This document shows positions 22,556-33,700 of a DNA stretch of 64,000 bases, piece after piece. This DNA comes from Janthinobacterium sp. TND4EL3 (GTDB lineage Bacteria > Pseudomonadota > Gammaproteobacteria > Burkholderiales > Burkholderiaceae_D): contig NZ_FTMV01000001.1 of the NCBI RefSeq assembly GCF_900156175.1, forward strand, positions 434,001 through 498,000, given 5' to 3'. The position numbers were made by a program, and so were the translations under genes. The notes beneath the pieces were generated by a model. It saw only the letters and a program-made list of their open reading frames with translations, did no database searches and was not told where the DNA came from. How positions within the stretch are numbered: position 1 is the first letter of the stretch; each line of letters opens with the position of its first letter.

Positions 22556-24580
22556 CTAAAACTGTTCCCACTCGTCCTCCGCTGCTGCCTTGCGGCTGGC
22601 GGTCGGGGCGGGCCTGGCCGGCGCCGCAGGTTGTGCAGCGAGCCTGGACACGGGCCGCGAGGGCTTGGCTGTGGCCGCAGGCACCGGGCGCGATACGGCC
22701 GTATGGCCCGACTCGTCCAGTGTGAACACGCTGACCACCTGCGCCAGTTTGCCGGCCTGATCCTGCAAGGATTGGGCTGCTGCCGCCGCTTCTTCCACCA
22801 GCGCTGCATTTTGCTGGGTTGCATCATCCATCTGCGTGACCGTGGCATTGACTTGTGCGATGCCCTGGCTTTGCTCCTGGCTGGCCGAGGCGATTTCTCC
22901 CATCAGGTCGGCCACCCTCTGCACGGAGACGACGATGTCCTGCATGGTGGCGCCCGCCGAATCGACCAGCCTGCTGCCCGCTTCCACCCTGCTGCCCGAG
23001 TCGACGATCAAATCCTTGATTTCCCTGGCTGCCTGGCTCGACCGTTGCGCCAGGTTGCGCACCTCGGTCGCCACCACGGCAAAGCCGCGGCCCTGCTCGC
23101 CGGCACGCGCCGCCTCGACTGCCGCGTTCAGGGCCAGGATATTGGTTTGAAACGCAATGCCGTCGATCACGCCGATAATGTCCGCGATCTTGCGCGAACT
23201 TTCCGTGATCTCGCTCATCGTCCGTACCACTTGTCCGACCACGTCGCCCCCCTTGACGGCATGACTAGAGGCCGACACCACCAATTGGTTTGCCTGGCGG
23301 GCGTTGTCCGCGTTCTGTTTCACGGTCGATGTCAGCTCTTCCATGGCTGCCGCCGTCTCTTCCAGGCTCGACGCCTGGGCTTCCGTGCGGGCCGACAGGT
23401 CCAGGTTGCCCGACGCGATCTGGCTCGATGCGCTGGCAATAGCCTCGGTACTGTCGCGAACTTCGCGTATCGTTACGTTGAGCGACGCGATGAATCGATT
23501 GAAGGCCGAGGCCAGCGCTCCCACTTCATCGTCCGATTCGACGGCCATGCGGCGGCTCAAGTCGCCATTGCCGCTGGCGATGTCGCCCAGCATGTCGGCC
23601 GCCCGCGCCACGGGGGCGGCAATGGCGCGGCTGATGACGTAGATGATGAGCAGGGCGATGCCGCCGCCGACCAGGCCGGCGATCAATGCGGCGATCAGCG
23701 CCGAGCGCATGACGTTGCCCAGCACTTCCGCTTCCGGCACTTCGGCCACCACGTACAGGTTCAATTCCGGTATGAAAGAGGCCGCCACGAGTTGCTTGCC
23801 GCTGGGCGCCGCATAACTGGCATACGTGTATTTGTTGCCGGTCAGCAAAGTCTTGCTCAACGCTTCGTCAAAACCTGGCAAGTCCTTCAATTGATGCTTG
23901 CCGTCGGCCAGGGCCGGGTCACGGTGGATCAGCAGGCTGCCGTTGGCGCGCACCAGGTAGACGAAGCCGGTCTGACCGACCTTGTAGCTGCGGATGGTTT
24001 CGGCCATGGCATCGACGCTCAGGCCCATGCCGGCAATGACGGCCTTGCCGCCAGCCGTCTGGCCCCGCGCGTTCAGGAACAGCATGAAGCTGCCCGAAGC
24101 CGGATCGCGGTCCAGATTCACCGTGTGCAGTTTGTTTTCGTCGAGCATGCTGAAGAACCAGTGATCGGCTGCTTGTTGCTTGTCCAGCGTGCGGATCAGT
24201 CCCGCGTCGGTCATGTAGCGGGACGCCGCTTGCGAACTCCAGCTGACGACGGCGGCCTTGTTCTTTTCCTTGAGCAATCTGGCGTAACGCTGGAAGATGG
24301 GCAAGCCACCGTCGGCCAGGCCCGCGTCTTCCCAGTCCTGCAGAAAGACGTCGTTGGCCATGGTTTGCACCACCGACAGCGGCTGATTGATCTGGCGCAA
24401 TACATCATTGCGGATCTCGCCCACCTGGGCCGGCAGTTCCTGTCCGACGACGCGTTCGCGCACATAGGCGCTGCTCATGCGCACGCTGAGGAAGGACGAG
24501 ATCGCCATGAACAGCAACAGGCACAAACCCATGCTGAACATCAATTTTTTCTGGATGGAGAGGCGGCGGAGGAAATGCAT
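22556..24580 (-). CDS. Methyl-accepting chemotaxis protein
   Basis: 674 residues. An N-terminal membrane helix (about 12-32), a large periplasmic sensor domain of Cache type (about 40-300, including [25 protein letters not shown] and a VGQTG loop typical of dCache), a second membrane helix (about 308-330), HAMP, then the signalling domain with the hairpin tip [21 protein letters not shown]. The last residues are EDEWEQF, a variant of the C-terminal NWETF pentapeptide that tethers CheR/CheB. Ligand not predictable beyond small organic acids or amino acids. Confidence 0.95.
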   Translation of the reverse strand: MHFLRRLSIQKKLMFSMGLCLLLFMAISSFLSVRMSSAYVRERVVGQELPAQVGEIRNDVLRQINQPLSVVQTMANDVFLQDWEDAGLADGGLPIFQRYARLLKEKNKAAVVSWSSQAASRYMTDAGLIRTLDKQQAADHWFFSMLDENKLHTVNLDRDPASGSFMLFLNARGQTAGGKAVIAGMGLSVDAMAETIRSYKVGQTGFVYLVRANGSLLIHRDPALADGKHQLKDLPGFDEALSKTLLTGNKYTYASYAAPSGKQLVAASFIPELNLYVVAEVPEAEVLGNVMRSALIAALIAGLVGGGIALLIIYVISRAIAAPVARAADMLGDIASGNGDLSRRMAVESDDEVGALASAFNRFIASLNVTIREVRDSTEAIASASSQIASGNLDLSARTEAQASSLEETAAAMEELTSTVKQNADNARQANQLVVSASSHAVKGGDVVGQVVRTMSEITESSRKIADIIGVIDGIAFQTNILALNAAVEAARAGEQGRGFAVVATEVRNLAQRSSQAAREIKDLIVDSGSRVEAGSRLVDSAGATMQDIVVSVQRVADLMGEIASASQEQSQGIAQVNATVTQMDDATQQNAALVEEAAAAAQSLQDQAGKLAQVVSVFTLDESGHTAVSRPVPAATAKPSRPVSRLAAQPAAPARPAPTASRKAAAEDEWEQF

Positions 24581-24702
24581 GGAAGACCCTGGGCGTAGGC
24601 CCGCGCGACTGGCAGAGGTTGCCGGACGTGCACAGGCAAGTGGGCAGTATAGCGACGGATAGGGAGGCTATTCGGAGAGAATGCCGTATTTTATGCATGA
24701 CT

Positions 24703-24718
24703 GTTGCCATATGGCAAC
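24703..24718. promoter_or_regulatory. 16-bp perfect palindrome upstream of the chemoreceptor gene
   Basis: GTTGCCATATGGCAAC is fully self-complementary. It lies 123 bases upstream of the chemoreceptor ATG and 60 bases beyond the end of the Lrp-type gene, in a 197-base non-coding stretch. An operator is the simplest reading; no terminator features are attached. Confidence 0.5.
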
Positions 24719-24777
24719 GATTTCATGGTGCTAACATGCGTGTTTTTCATGTGCCCTCGCACAGGATAAAAAAACGT

Positions 24778-25275
24778 TCAAGCAGGCAAGCCGTGGGCGA
24801 TCAACTCCAGTGGCAATTCCGTGCTGCACTTGATTTGTTCCATGGAAAAAGCGGAAGAGACGCCAGTCAGTTGCACCGCCTTGATGAGCTTTTTATAGAA
24901 GGTGTCATAACCCTTGATATCGGTGGTGACGACTTTCAGCAGATAGTCGATGTCACCGCTCATGCGGTGAAACTCCTGTACTTCTGGCAGGACGATCACG
25001 GCGGCGGCAAAGCGGCGCAGCCATTTTTCATCGTGCTGGCCCGTGCGCACGCTGACGAAGACGGTCACGGGCAAGCCCACTTTTTGCCGGTTGACGATGG
25101 CCACGCGGCTCTCGATGTAACCGTCTTCCTCCAGCCGCTTGACGCGCTTCCAGCAGGGCGTGCTCGACAGGCCGATTTTCTCGCTGAGGGCGGCGATCGA
25201 CAAGGTGCCGTCCTGCTGCAACGCGGCCAGGATGGCGCAGTCGAATTTGTCGAGCGGAGTGCCAGGTGAGTTCAT
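24778..25275 (-). CDS. Lrp/AsnC family regulator, DecR-like
   Basis: 165 residues: an N-terminal winged helix-turn-helix (LSIAALSEKIGLSSTPCWKR), then the RAM/AsnC effector domain. The segments TPCWKRVKRLEEDGYI, DIDYLLKVV and SAFSMEQIK are strikingly like E. coli DecR (YbaO), an Lrp-family regulator that responds to cysteine and activates a cysteine-degrading system. It is divergent from a cysteine desulfurase fusion gene, which strengthens the reading that it senses cysteine and controls that gene. Cysteine responsiveness is inferred, not seen. Confidence 0.88.
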   Translation of the reverse strand: MNSPGTPLDKFDCAILAALQQDGTLSIAALSEKIGLSSTPCWKRVKRLEEDGYIESRVAIVNRQKVGLPVTVFVSVRTGQHDEKWLRRFAAAVIVLPEVQEFHRMSGDIDYLLKVVTTDIKGYDTFYKKLIKAVQLTGVSSAFSMEQIKCSTELPLELIAHGLPA

Positions 25276-25294
25276 TTTGTAATTTACTACTTTA

Positions 25295-25310
25295 TAGCAT
25301 GAATATGCTA
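25295..25310. promoter_or_regulatory. Candidate DecR-like operator
   Basis: TAGCAT-GAAT-ATGCTA, 6-bp perfect inverted arms, 20 bp from the regulator's start and 122 bp from the desulfurase start. A second small palindrome, GTAA-T-TTAC, lies next to it at 25279-25287. AT-rich divergent region suitable for a shared control site. Confidence 0.5.
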
Positions 25311-25431
25311 CATATTACCGCATTTGCAGTGTGTTTTGGCATATCTTCACGGTGGCCTGCCGCTAGACTATGGTCATGCACGAGCCGTAACCGCGACGCC
25401 CCTTTTACCTTTGCCTTGACAGACTGCCATC

Positions 25432-27459
25432 ATGAAAGAAATCTACCTCGACAGCAACGCCACCACCTGCGTACTGCCCGCCGCCGTTGCTGCCGCCCGG
25501 CAAGCCATGGAACACGGTTACGGCAATCCCAGCAGCACCCACGCGACAGGCTTGCAGGCCAAGGCCATGATGGATGGCGTGCGTCAGCGCGCCAGCCGCC
25601 TGCTGGGCGTGGGCGACGGGCGCCTGATGTTCAACAGCGGCGCCACCGAGGGCATCCAGACGTCCGTGCTGTCGGCCCTGTGCGCGCTGCGCGAACGGCG
25701 CGATGCGGGCCAGCGCATCGGTAGCCTGCTGCTGTACGGTGCAACCGAGCACAAGGCCGTTCCGGAAAGCCTGGCGCACTGGAACCGCTTGCTGGGCCTG
25801 AACCTGGAAATGCGCAAGCTGCCCGTCGATGCGCAGGGGCGCCACGACTTGCAGGCGCTCGATGCGCTGATCGGCGAGGCAGCCATGCTGTGCACGATGG
25901 CGGCGAATAATGAAACGGGTGTCATCAGCGACCTGTCGGCGATCGCCCAGTTGCTGCAGGAACGCGGCGCCGACGCCTACTGGATGGTCGATTGCGTGCA
26001 GGCGCTGGGCAAGCTGAAATTGAACCTGGCCGCCACGCGCATCGACTATGCGCCGTTTTCCGGTCATAAACTGTATGCGCCCAAGGGCATCGGCATGCTG
26101 TACGTGCGCGCCGGCGCGCCGTTCACGCCGCTGATGATGGGGGGGGGCCAGGAAGCGGGCTTGCGCTCGGGCACGGAAAACATGGCAGGCATTGCCGCCC
26201 TGGGCGCCGTCCTGGCCGCGCTGGAAGACGGCCAGACCTTCCGCAGCCACGCCGAGCTGGCCGCGTTCCGCGAGCGCCTGACGGCCAGCCTGGAACAGGC
26301 CTTTCCCGGCATCGTCTTCAACATGCCGTTTGACTTGTCGCTGCCGACCACGCTCAATTTTTCCGTCCCTGGCCTGTCCTCGAAAGAGCTGCTGGACCTG
26401 TTCGACGCGGCGCGCGTGCGCGTCAGCTCGGGCAGCGCCTGCTCCGCCGCCAAGGCCCTGCCCAGTTATGTGCTGGAAGCGATGCACGTGCCGCAATGGC
26501 GCGCCAGCTCGGCCATCCGCCTGTCGTTCGGCCCCCTGATCGATGCGGCCACCATCGCCGCCGCCTGCGCGCGCATCGAGCGCTGCGGCGAGGCGCTGCG
26601 CAGCAGCTGCTTGCTGCCATCGGCGCTGGCGCCATCGCCGCATGACGGCGTGATCCAGTTGAGCGTCGACGGCAAGAACACCTGGCTGCTCAGCGATGCG
26701 GCCAGCGCCAGTTGCGTCGTCATCGATCCCGCCGCCGCGCTCGTGCCGCGCCTGGCCGCCTTCATCCGCTGCCAGCATCTGGCCTTGCGCGCCATCGTGC
26801 ACACGACGGCCCCAGGCGACCATGGCGCTGCGCGTCTGGCGCTGCTGCAGGAACTTGATATCGAACAAGTGGGCCGCGTCGATATCGACGGCGAACTGCC
26901 GCTGGGCCAGCAGCGGCTGCGCCGCATCGAGTGCGGCGAAACGCATGTGTATATGCTGGGGCAGCGCTTCGCCTTTGTCGGCGCACTGGCGTCGCACGCC
27001 ATCGCGGCCCTGCTGGAGGCCGGCGTCGTGACGCCGGACACCGTGCTGTGCACATCCAGCGATGACAACAGCGTCTGCAGCACCGTGCGCGCCGTGCGCG
27101 ATGGCGTCGCTCCCGCCGCCGAACTGCAACTGGACGCTGCCAGCTTGCCGGCCTTTCTGCGCCAGCATCCGGACGCCATCCTCGTCGACGTGCGCGAGGC
27201 ATATGAACATGCGGCCTGCGCCGGCACGGTATTCGAGGGATGCGAGGTGCGCAGCGTACCGCTGAGCCGCCTGGCGGGGCAGGTGGCCGCGTGGCTGCAG
27301 CAGCCGCAGCGTCCGCTGGTGTTTTTCTGCCGCAGCGGCAACCGCAGCGCACGCGCCGCCGCCTGCCTGCGCCGCCTGGGCCATGGCGCGGCGTGGCAGC
27401 TCAGCGGCGGCATGGCGATGGCGGAAGCGACGCGCCACCCGCTGGCCATTGCGGCCTGA
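25432..27459 (+). CDS. Cysteine desulfurase / metallo-beta-lactamase-like / rhodanese fusion
   Basis: 675 residues in three parts. Residues 1-390 are a NifS/IscS-type cysteine desulfurase: PLP lysine K213 in SGHKLYAPKG, H107, Q190, and the catalytic C337 in SSGSACSA. Residues about 402-560 look like a metallo-beta-lactamase fold of the persulfide dioxygenase type, but the THxHxDH motif is eroded to HTTAPGDH (457-464), keeping Asp and the last His only, so metal catalysis is doubtful. Residues about 565-675 are a rhodanese domain with active C633 in CRSGNRSA. The order suggests that persulfide made on C337 is handed to C633 within one chain. Divergent from the DecR-like regulator; cytoplasmic, with no signal peptide. 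Confidence 0.9.
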   Translation: MKEIYLDSNATTCVLPAAVAAARQAMEHGYGNPSSTHATGLQAKAMMDGVRQRASRLLGVGDGRLMFNSGATEGIQTSVLSALCALRERRDAGQRIGSLLLYGATEHKAVPESLAHWNRLLGLNLEMRKLPVDAQGRHDLQALDALIGEAAMLCTMAANNETGVISDLSAIAQLLQERGADAYWMVDCVQALGKLKLNLAATRIDYAPFSGHKLYAPKGIGMLYVRAGAPFTPLMMGGGQEAGLRSGTENMAGIAALGAVLAALEDGQTFRSHAELAAFRERLTASLEQAFPGIVFNMPFDLSLPTTLNFSVPGLSSKELLDLFDAARVRVSSGSACSAAKALPSYVLEAMHVPQWRASSAIRLSFGPLIDAATIAAACARIERCGEALRSSCLLPSALAPSPHDGVIQLSVDGKNTWLLSDAASASCVVIDPAAALVPRLAAFIRCQHLALRAIVHTTAPGDHGAARLALLQELDIEQVGRVDIDGELPLGQQRLRRIECGETHVYMLGQRFAFVGALASHAIAALLEAGVVTPDTVLCTSSDDNSVCSTVRAVRDGVAPAAELQLDAASLPAFLRQHPDAILVDVREAYEHAACAGTVFEGCEVRSVPLSRLAGQVAAWLQQPQRPLVFFCRSGNRSARAAACLRRLGHGAAWQLSGGMAMAEATRHPLAIAA

Positions 27460-27790
27460 GCCGAGGTAAAGTTTCATGTTCGAAATCTTGCCCCGTATCA
27501 TCATTGGTGCGGGGAAATTGATTTATTTCCTCGTGGCATTTTTATGCTGTTCAATCCGCTAATTTCTTGGCCGACACGCTGCCAAAGCGCCAGCTATGTA
27601 CGCTAGCGCACGGTCTTGCCCGCGAGGCGCCCCTACGATGAAGTTCAGAAAATCTCCCTATACCCTGAGATTCGTCGCAACGCTCCGGCGCTTCGCTTTC
27701 CGTCTTCGCCAGTGTCCGATCTTGTTCCTTCCGACTGGGCCGGCGTGACGGTGGCCGCTGGCTGCACGCGTGCACCTAGCGAGGCCCAAG
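27460..27790 (+). other. Non-coding gap upstream of the glucan synthase
   Basis: 331 bases without a convincing gene. Slightly AT-rich at its start, with a weak CCCCG...CGGGG pairing near 27492-27515 that might end the desulfurase transcript. It probably carries the promoter and a long 5' leader of the glucan synthase gene, but I see no clear promoter hexamers or known RNA motif. Confidence 0.4.
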
Positions 27791-30700
27791 TTGAAAGAGT
27801 ACACAGCAGTAGTCGCGGAACAGATCAAGGAACAGATTTCCAAATTCAAAGAAATCTTCCGGGACCATTCCCTTGCCCAGGACACGTTTGACGCCGCGCG
27901 CGACGATGCCTTGCCCTTGCGTTCGGAATTGTTCAGCGCCATGCAGATGGCCGCGCACGGCAAGAACGTGGCCGCCGGCCATGCGGTGGGGCGGCATCAC
28001 GGGCGTGATCGCCTGCTGGCGCGCCTGGCCGACAATGCGGCCCTGATCACGGCCACCGTCAATGAGCTGACGGCTACCGTGAAGAGCGGGCGCCAGGTCA
28101 CGCCCGCTTCGGAATGGCTGCTCGACAATTTCTACCTGATCGAAGAACAGATCCGCACCACGCGGCGCCACTTGCCGAAGAACTACAGCAAGGAATTGCC
28201 GCGCCTGACCTCGGGTACGGATGCGGGTTGCCCGCGCGTGTATAAAATCGCGCTGGAAATCATCTCGCATGGCGACGGCCGCGTCGACCTGGAAAACCTG
28301 TGCCACTTCGTCGAGGCCTACCAGGACGTTGCCACCCTGACCCTGGGCGAACTGTGGGCCGTGCCCATCATGCTGCGCCTGGCCCTGATCGAAAATCTGC
28401 GCCGTGTGGCCGCGCGCGTGGCCGACGACCGCATGCAGCGCGACCTGGCCAATACCTGGGCCGACCAGATGACGGACGTCGCCGAGCGCAACCCCAGCGG
28501 CCTGATCCTGCTGGTGGCCGACATGGCGCGCTCGAATCCGCCGATCACCAGCGCCTTCGTGGCGGAATTGTCGCGCCGGCTGCAGGGACAAAGTCCCTCG
28601 CTCACCCTGGCGTTGTCGTGGCTGACGCACAAGCTGGCCGAATCGGGCCTCACCATCGAGCAGCAGATTCAATCGGAGATCGGACAGCAGGCGGCTGACC
28701 AGGTATCGATCGCCAACAGCATCGGCAGCCTGCGTTTTCTCGGCACCATGGATTGGCAGGAATTCGTCGAAACCATGAGCGTGGTCGAACAGACCCTGCG
28801 CCTGGACCCTGCCGGCACCTATGGCCTGATGGATTTTGCCACGCGCGACAGCTATCGCCACGCCATCGAGCGCATCGCCAAGCGCAGCGCGCGCAGCGAA
28901 GTGGAAGTGGCCGAGATGGTGGTGCAGCTGGCGCACACGCACGGCAACGGCAATGACGCGCGCCGTGGCCACATCGGCTTTTACCTGGTCGGGCGCGGCG
29001 TGCTGGTGCTGGAAAAGCAGGCCGGCGCCAGGTTGCCATTCATCGAGGCGCTGCAGCATACGGCACGCGCCGCGCCGCTGGCTGTCTACCTGGGCGCCAT
29101 CTCGTTCCTGACCCTGGCAACGAGCGCCTTGCTGCTCGAGCGGGCCGTGCGCCATGGCGTGCAGGGCTGGCCGCTGGCCGCGCTGGGCGTGCTGGCGCTG
29201 CTGGGCAGCAGCCAGCTGGCCGTGGCCGTGGTGAACTGGCTGGCGACCCTGATGACGTTGCCGCATCCGCTGCCGCGCATGGACTACCGGGCCGGCATCC
29301 CGTCGGATGGACGCGGCATCGTGGTGGTGCCGACCCTGATCTATAGCCCGGAAAACGTGGCCGCCCTGTGCGAGGCGCTGGAAGTGCGCTACCTGGCCAA
29401 CCGCGATCCGAACCTGCGTTTCTGCCTGTTGACGGACTTCGTCGACGCGCAGGCGCAAACGATGCCGGGAGACGAGGCCCTGCTGCGTCAGGCGCAGGAG
29501 ACCATCCGCGGCTTGAACGAGAAATACCGCGTGGAGGGCGCCGAGTTCAAGGACAACGGCGACCCGGCCGATTCGGAAGAGCTGGGCCATGTGGGGCCGT
29601 TCTTGCTCTTGCACCGTCCGCGCCTGTGGAATTCGCAGCAAAATGCGTGGATGGGGCAGGAGCGCAAGCGCGGCAAATTGTCCGACCTGCACGCATTCCT
29701 GCGCGGCGGCGCGCGCGACAAGTTCTCTCTGGTGGAAGGCGAGTTGCGCGGTTTGCGCACGATCAAATACGTGATTACGCTCGACACCGATACGCAGCTG
29801 CCGCGCGACGCGGCGCGCGAATTCATCGCCACCATGATGCATCCGCTGAACCGGCCCGTGCTGGACGCAGCCGGCACGCGCGTGGTGGCCGGCTACGGCA
29901 TCCTGCAGCCACGCGTGGCTGTGGCGCTGCCCAGCGCGAACGCCTCGCGCTATGAACTGCTGTGCGGCGGCGAACCGGGCATTGACCCATACACGCGCAC
30001 CGTCTCGGACCTGTACCAGGACGTGTTTTATGAAGGCTCCTTCATCGGCAAGGGAATCTATGACCTCGACATGTTCGAGCGCGTGCTGGGCCAGCGCCTG
30101 CCCGACAATAAAATCCTCAGCCACGACCTGCTGGAAGGTTGTTACCTGCGCGCCGGCCTGCTCAGCGACTCGCAGCTGTATGAGGAATATCCGGCCCGCT
30201 ACGACGCCGACGTGAGCCGCCGCCAGCGCTGGATACGCGGTGACTGGCAGCTGATCGGCTGGCTGCTGGGCCGCGTGCCGGGCCGCGCCGGCAAGCGCGA
30301 ACGCAATCCCCTGTCGATGCTGTCACGCTGGAAGCTGTTCGACAACCTGCGCCGCAGCATCGTGGCGCCAGCCACCACCCTGTCCCTGCTGCTGGTGTGG
30401 GGTTTTTTGCCGCACGTGGCCTTCTGGAGCGCGGCGGTGCTGGCCATTATCTTCCTGCCGCCCGTCTTTTCGGCACTATACGATCTGTTGCGCAAGCCGC
30501 GTGACACCCTGTGGCGCCAGCACCTGGCGGCGTTCGAGCGGCGCTGCGGCGTGCAGTTCTCGCATGCCATGCTGACCCTCGTCTTCCTGCCGTATGAGGC
30601 CTGGATCAGCCTGGACGCCATCGCGCGCACCTTGTGGCGCCTGGGTGTCTCGCACAAGCATTTGCTCGACTGGCGCGCCTCGAACCTGCACAGTTCTTCC

Positions 30701-33700
30701 GGCTCGCAGGCCGACAGCTGGCGCGCCATGTGGTGCTCGCCCGCGCTGGCGCTGGCCGCCTTTGCCGCCTTGCTGGCCTGGCGCCCCGCTGCCTTGCCGG
30801 CAGCGGCCGTGGTGCTGCTGCTCTGGCTGGCCGCACCCGCCATCGCCTGGTGGATCAGCCGCCCCATTGAGCGCGCCGTGGCGCGCCTGTCGGCCGAGCA
30901 GGGACGGTTTTTGCATGGCGTGGCGCGCAAGACCTGGGCCTATTTCGATACCTTCGTCGGACCGGATGACCACTGGCTGCCACCCGATAACATGCAGGAA
31001 CACCCGAACCTGGTGCTGGCGCACCGCACCTCGCCAACGAATATCGGACTGGCACTGCTGGCCAACCTGACGGCCTACGATTTCGGCTATGTGACCCTGG
31101 GCCAGCTGATCGAGCGCAGCCGCGCTACCTTGCACAGCATGGGCGAATTGGAGCGCTTCCAGGGCCATTTCTACAACTGGTACGACACGCAAACGCTCAA
31201 GGCGCTGCAGCCGATGTACATCTCGACGGTCGACAGCGGCAATCTGGCCGGCCACTTGCTCACCTTGCAGCCGGGTCTGGTGGAACTGTACGACGCGCCC
31301 ATCATGGGACCGCAGATTGTGCAGGGCATCCGTACGACGGCGCAGGTACTGCAGGAGTTTGTTGCCGCTGAAGGTGAGGGCAAGGCCATGCGTGACAGCA
31401 TGACGCTGCTGCAGGCGCCTGCGGCTCCCGCCAGCCTACCGGAGTGGCATGCCTACCTGAGTACCGTGAATGGTGCAGCCGACGCATTGTTGTCGCTGAC
31501 CCTGCATAGCGAGAATGAGGAACTGTCCATGTGGAGCGGCGCGCTGGCACGCCAGTGCCGTGCGGCGCTGGCGCAATTGCTGCAATTGGCGCCTTGGGCC
31601 GCGCACCCGGAAGTCGATGCGGACTTGATACGCGTGCCGACCCTGCGCGAACTGGCGAACCTGGAAGCGCCGGCAGGCGTGTCGCCCGAACTGGCTGCCG
31701 TGCTGGCGCAAGGCCGCGAACAGGCGGGACGTCATATGCGCGACATCGCTCACGCGGCAGGTCAGGCGCACAATTTCGCGCAAATCGAATACGGCTTCCT
31801 GTACAACCCGTCCACAAAATTGCTGGCCATCGGCTACAACGTCAGCGAACGACGCCTGGACCCCAGCTACTATGATTTGCTGGCCTCCGAAGTGCGCCTG
31901 GCCAGCTTCATTGCCATCGCCCAGGGCCAGTTGCCGCAGGAACACTGGTTCGCCCTGGGTCGCCAGCTGTGCATGGTGGCCGGCCAGCCCGTGCTGCTGT
32001 CGTGGAGCGGCTCGATGTTCGAGTACCTGATGCCGCTCCTGGTGATGCCGAACTACCCGAACACCTTGCTCGACCAGACTTACCACTCCGTTATCGAGGC
32101 GCAGATCGATTATGGCCGCCAGCGCGACGTGCCGTGGGGGATTTCGGAATCCGGCTACAACACCGTCGACGCCAGCCTGAATTACCAGTACCGCGCCTTC
32201 GGCGTGCCGGGGCTGGGCCTGAAACGTGGCCTGGCCGACGACCTGGTGGTGGCGCCTTACGCCAGCATGATGGGGCTGATGGTGCAGCCGGAAGCGTCGT
32301 GCCAGAACCTGCAGCGCATGCAGGCGGCCGGTTACATGGGGCGTTACGGCTTTTTTGAAGCCATCGATTTCACTACGGCGCGCCTGCCGCGCGGGCAGGG
32401 CAGCGCCGTCATCCGGTCTTTCATGGTGCACCATCAGGGCATGGGTTTCCTCGCCCTCAGCTACCTGCTGCACGACCGTCCCATGCAGCGCCGTTTCGAG
32501 TCCGATCCGCTGTTGCAATCAGCCTTGCTGGTGCTGCAGGAACGCACGCCGCAAGCGGGAGCGTTTTACTCGAACACGGCCGAACTGGCGGTGCTGCGCA
32601 GCGGCGCGCCCGAGTTGGCCATGCCGATGCGCATCCTTACCCAGGCCAACAGCGCCGTGCCGGAAACGCAGTTGCTGTCGAACGGCCGCTATCATGTCAT
32701 GGTGAGCAATGCGGGCGGCAGCTACAGCCGCTGGAAAGACCTGTCTGTGACGCGCTGGCGCGAGGATAGCACGCGCGACAACTGGGGTAATTTCTGCTAC
32801 CTGCGCGATCTCGATGACGGCGAAGTCTGGTCCACCATGTACCAGCCGACCCTGGTCGAGCCGAAGAAATACGAAGTGATCTTTTCGGAAGGGCGTGCCG
32901 AGTTCCGCCGCGCCGATCACGGCCTCGATTTGTACACGGAAATCGTCGTCTCGCCCGAGGACGACATCGAAATCCGGCGCACGCGCATCAGCAATAATTC
33001 GAACCGCCAACGGCGCATCGAGATCACCAGTTTTGCCGAAGTGGTGATGGCGCCGGCGGCGGCCGATGCGGCCCATCCGGCGTTCAGCAAGCTGTTCGTG
33101 CAGACGGAAATCCTCGCGCATGAAAATGCGATTTTATGCACGCGCCGGCCCCGCTCGAAAGATGAGCAGATGCCTTGGCTGCTGCATGTGATGACGGTGC
33201 ACGATATCGACCAGTATGCCGTGTCGTTCGAGACGGACCGCGCGCGCTTCATCGGCCGTGGCAACACGGCGCAGCTGCCGCAGGCGCTGCAGGATAACGG
33301 TCCGCTCAGCGGCGGCCAAGGTTCCGTGCTCGACCCCATCGTCGCCATCCGCTACGTCGTCACGCTCGAACCCGACCAGGCCGTGACGGTCGACAGCGTC
33401 ACCGGCATGGTGGAGCAGCGCGAGGCAGCCCTGCACCTGATCGACAAGTACCAGGATCGTCACCTGGCCGACCGTGTGTTCGAGCTGGCCTGGACGCATA
33501 GCCAGGTGGTGCTGCGCCAGCTCAATGCCAGCGAGGCGGATGCACAGCTTTATGCGCGCCTGGCCAATGCGGTGATCTATCCGAATGCGGCCCTGCGCGC
33601 CGAGGCCGGCATTTTAATCAAGAACCAGCGCGGCCAGTCCGGCTTGTGGGCGTACGCCATTTCGGGCGACCTGCCCATCGTGCTGCTGCAGATACGCGAC

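Noticed and set aside
22505..24598. 697-codon plus-strand frame across the chemoreceptor
   Set aside because: The minus-strand chemoreceptor has complete domains; the plus frame is His/Arg/Gly-rich noise.
24581..24700. Sigma-28-like flagellar promoter upstream of the chemoreceptor (TAAA followed by CCGA)
   Set aside because: The spacing between the two parts is two bases shorter than the consensus and the -10 part matches only in its core.
25405..27504. 699-codon minus-strand frame opposite the desulfurase fusion
   Set aside because: No domain and antisense composition; the plus-strand protein has three identifiable domains.
27460..27790. Small ORFs in the gap before the glucan synthase
   Set aside because: Short frames on both strands lack ribosome binding sites and domain features.
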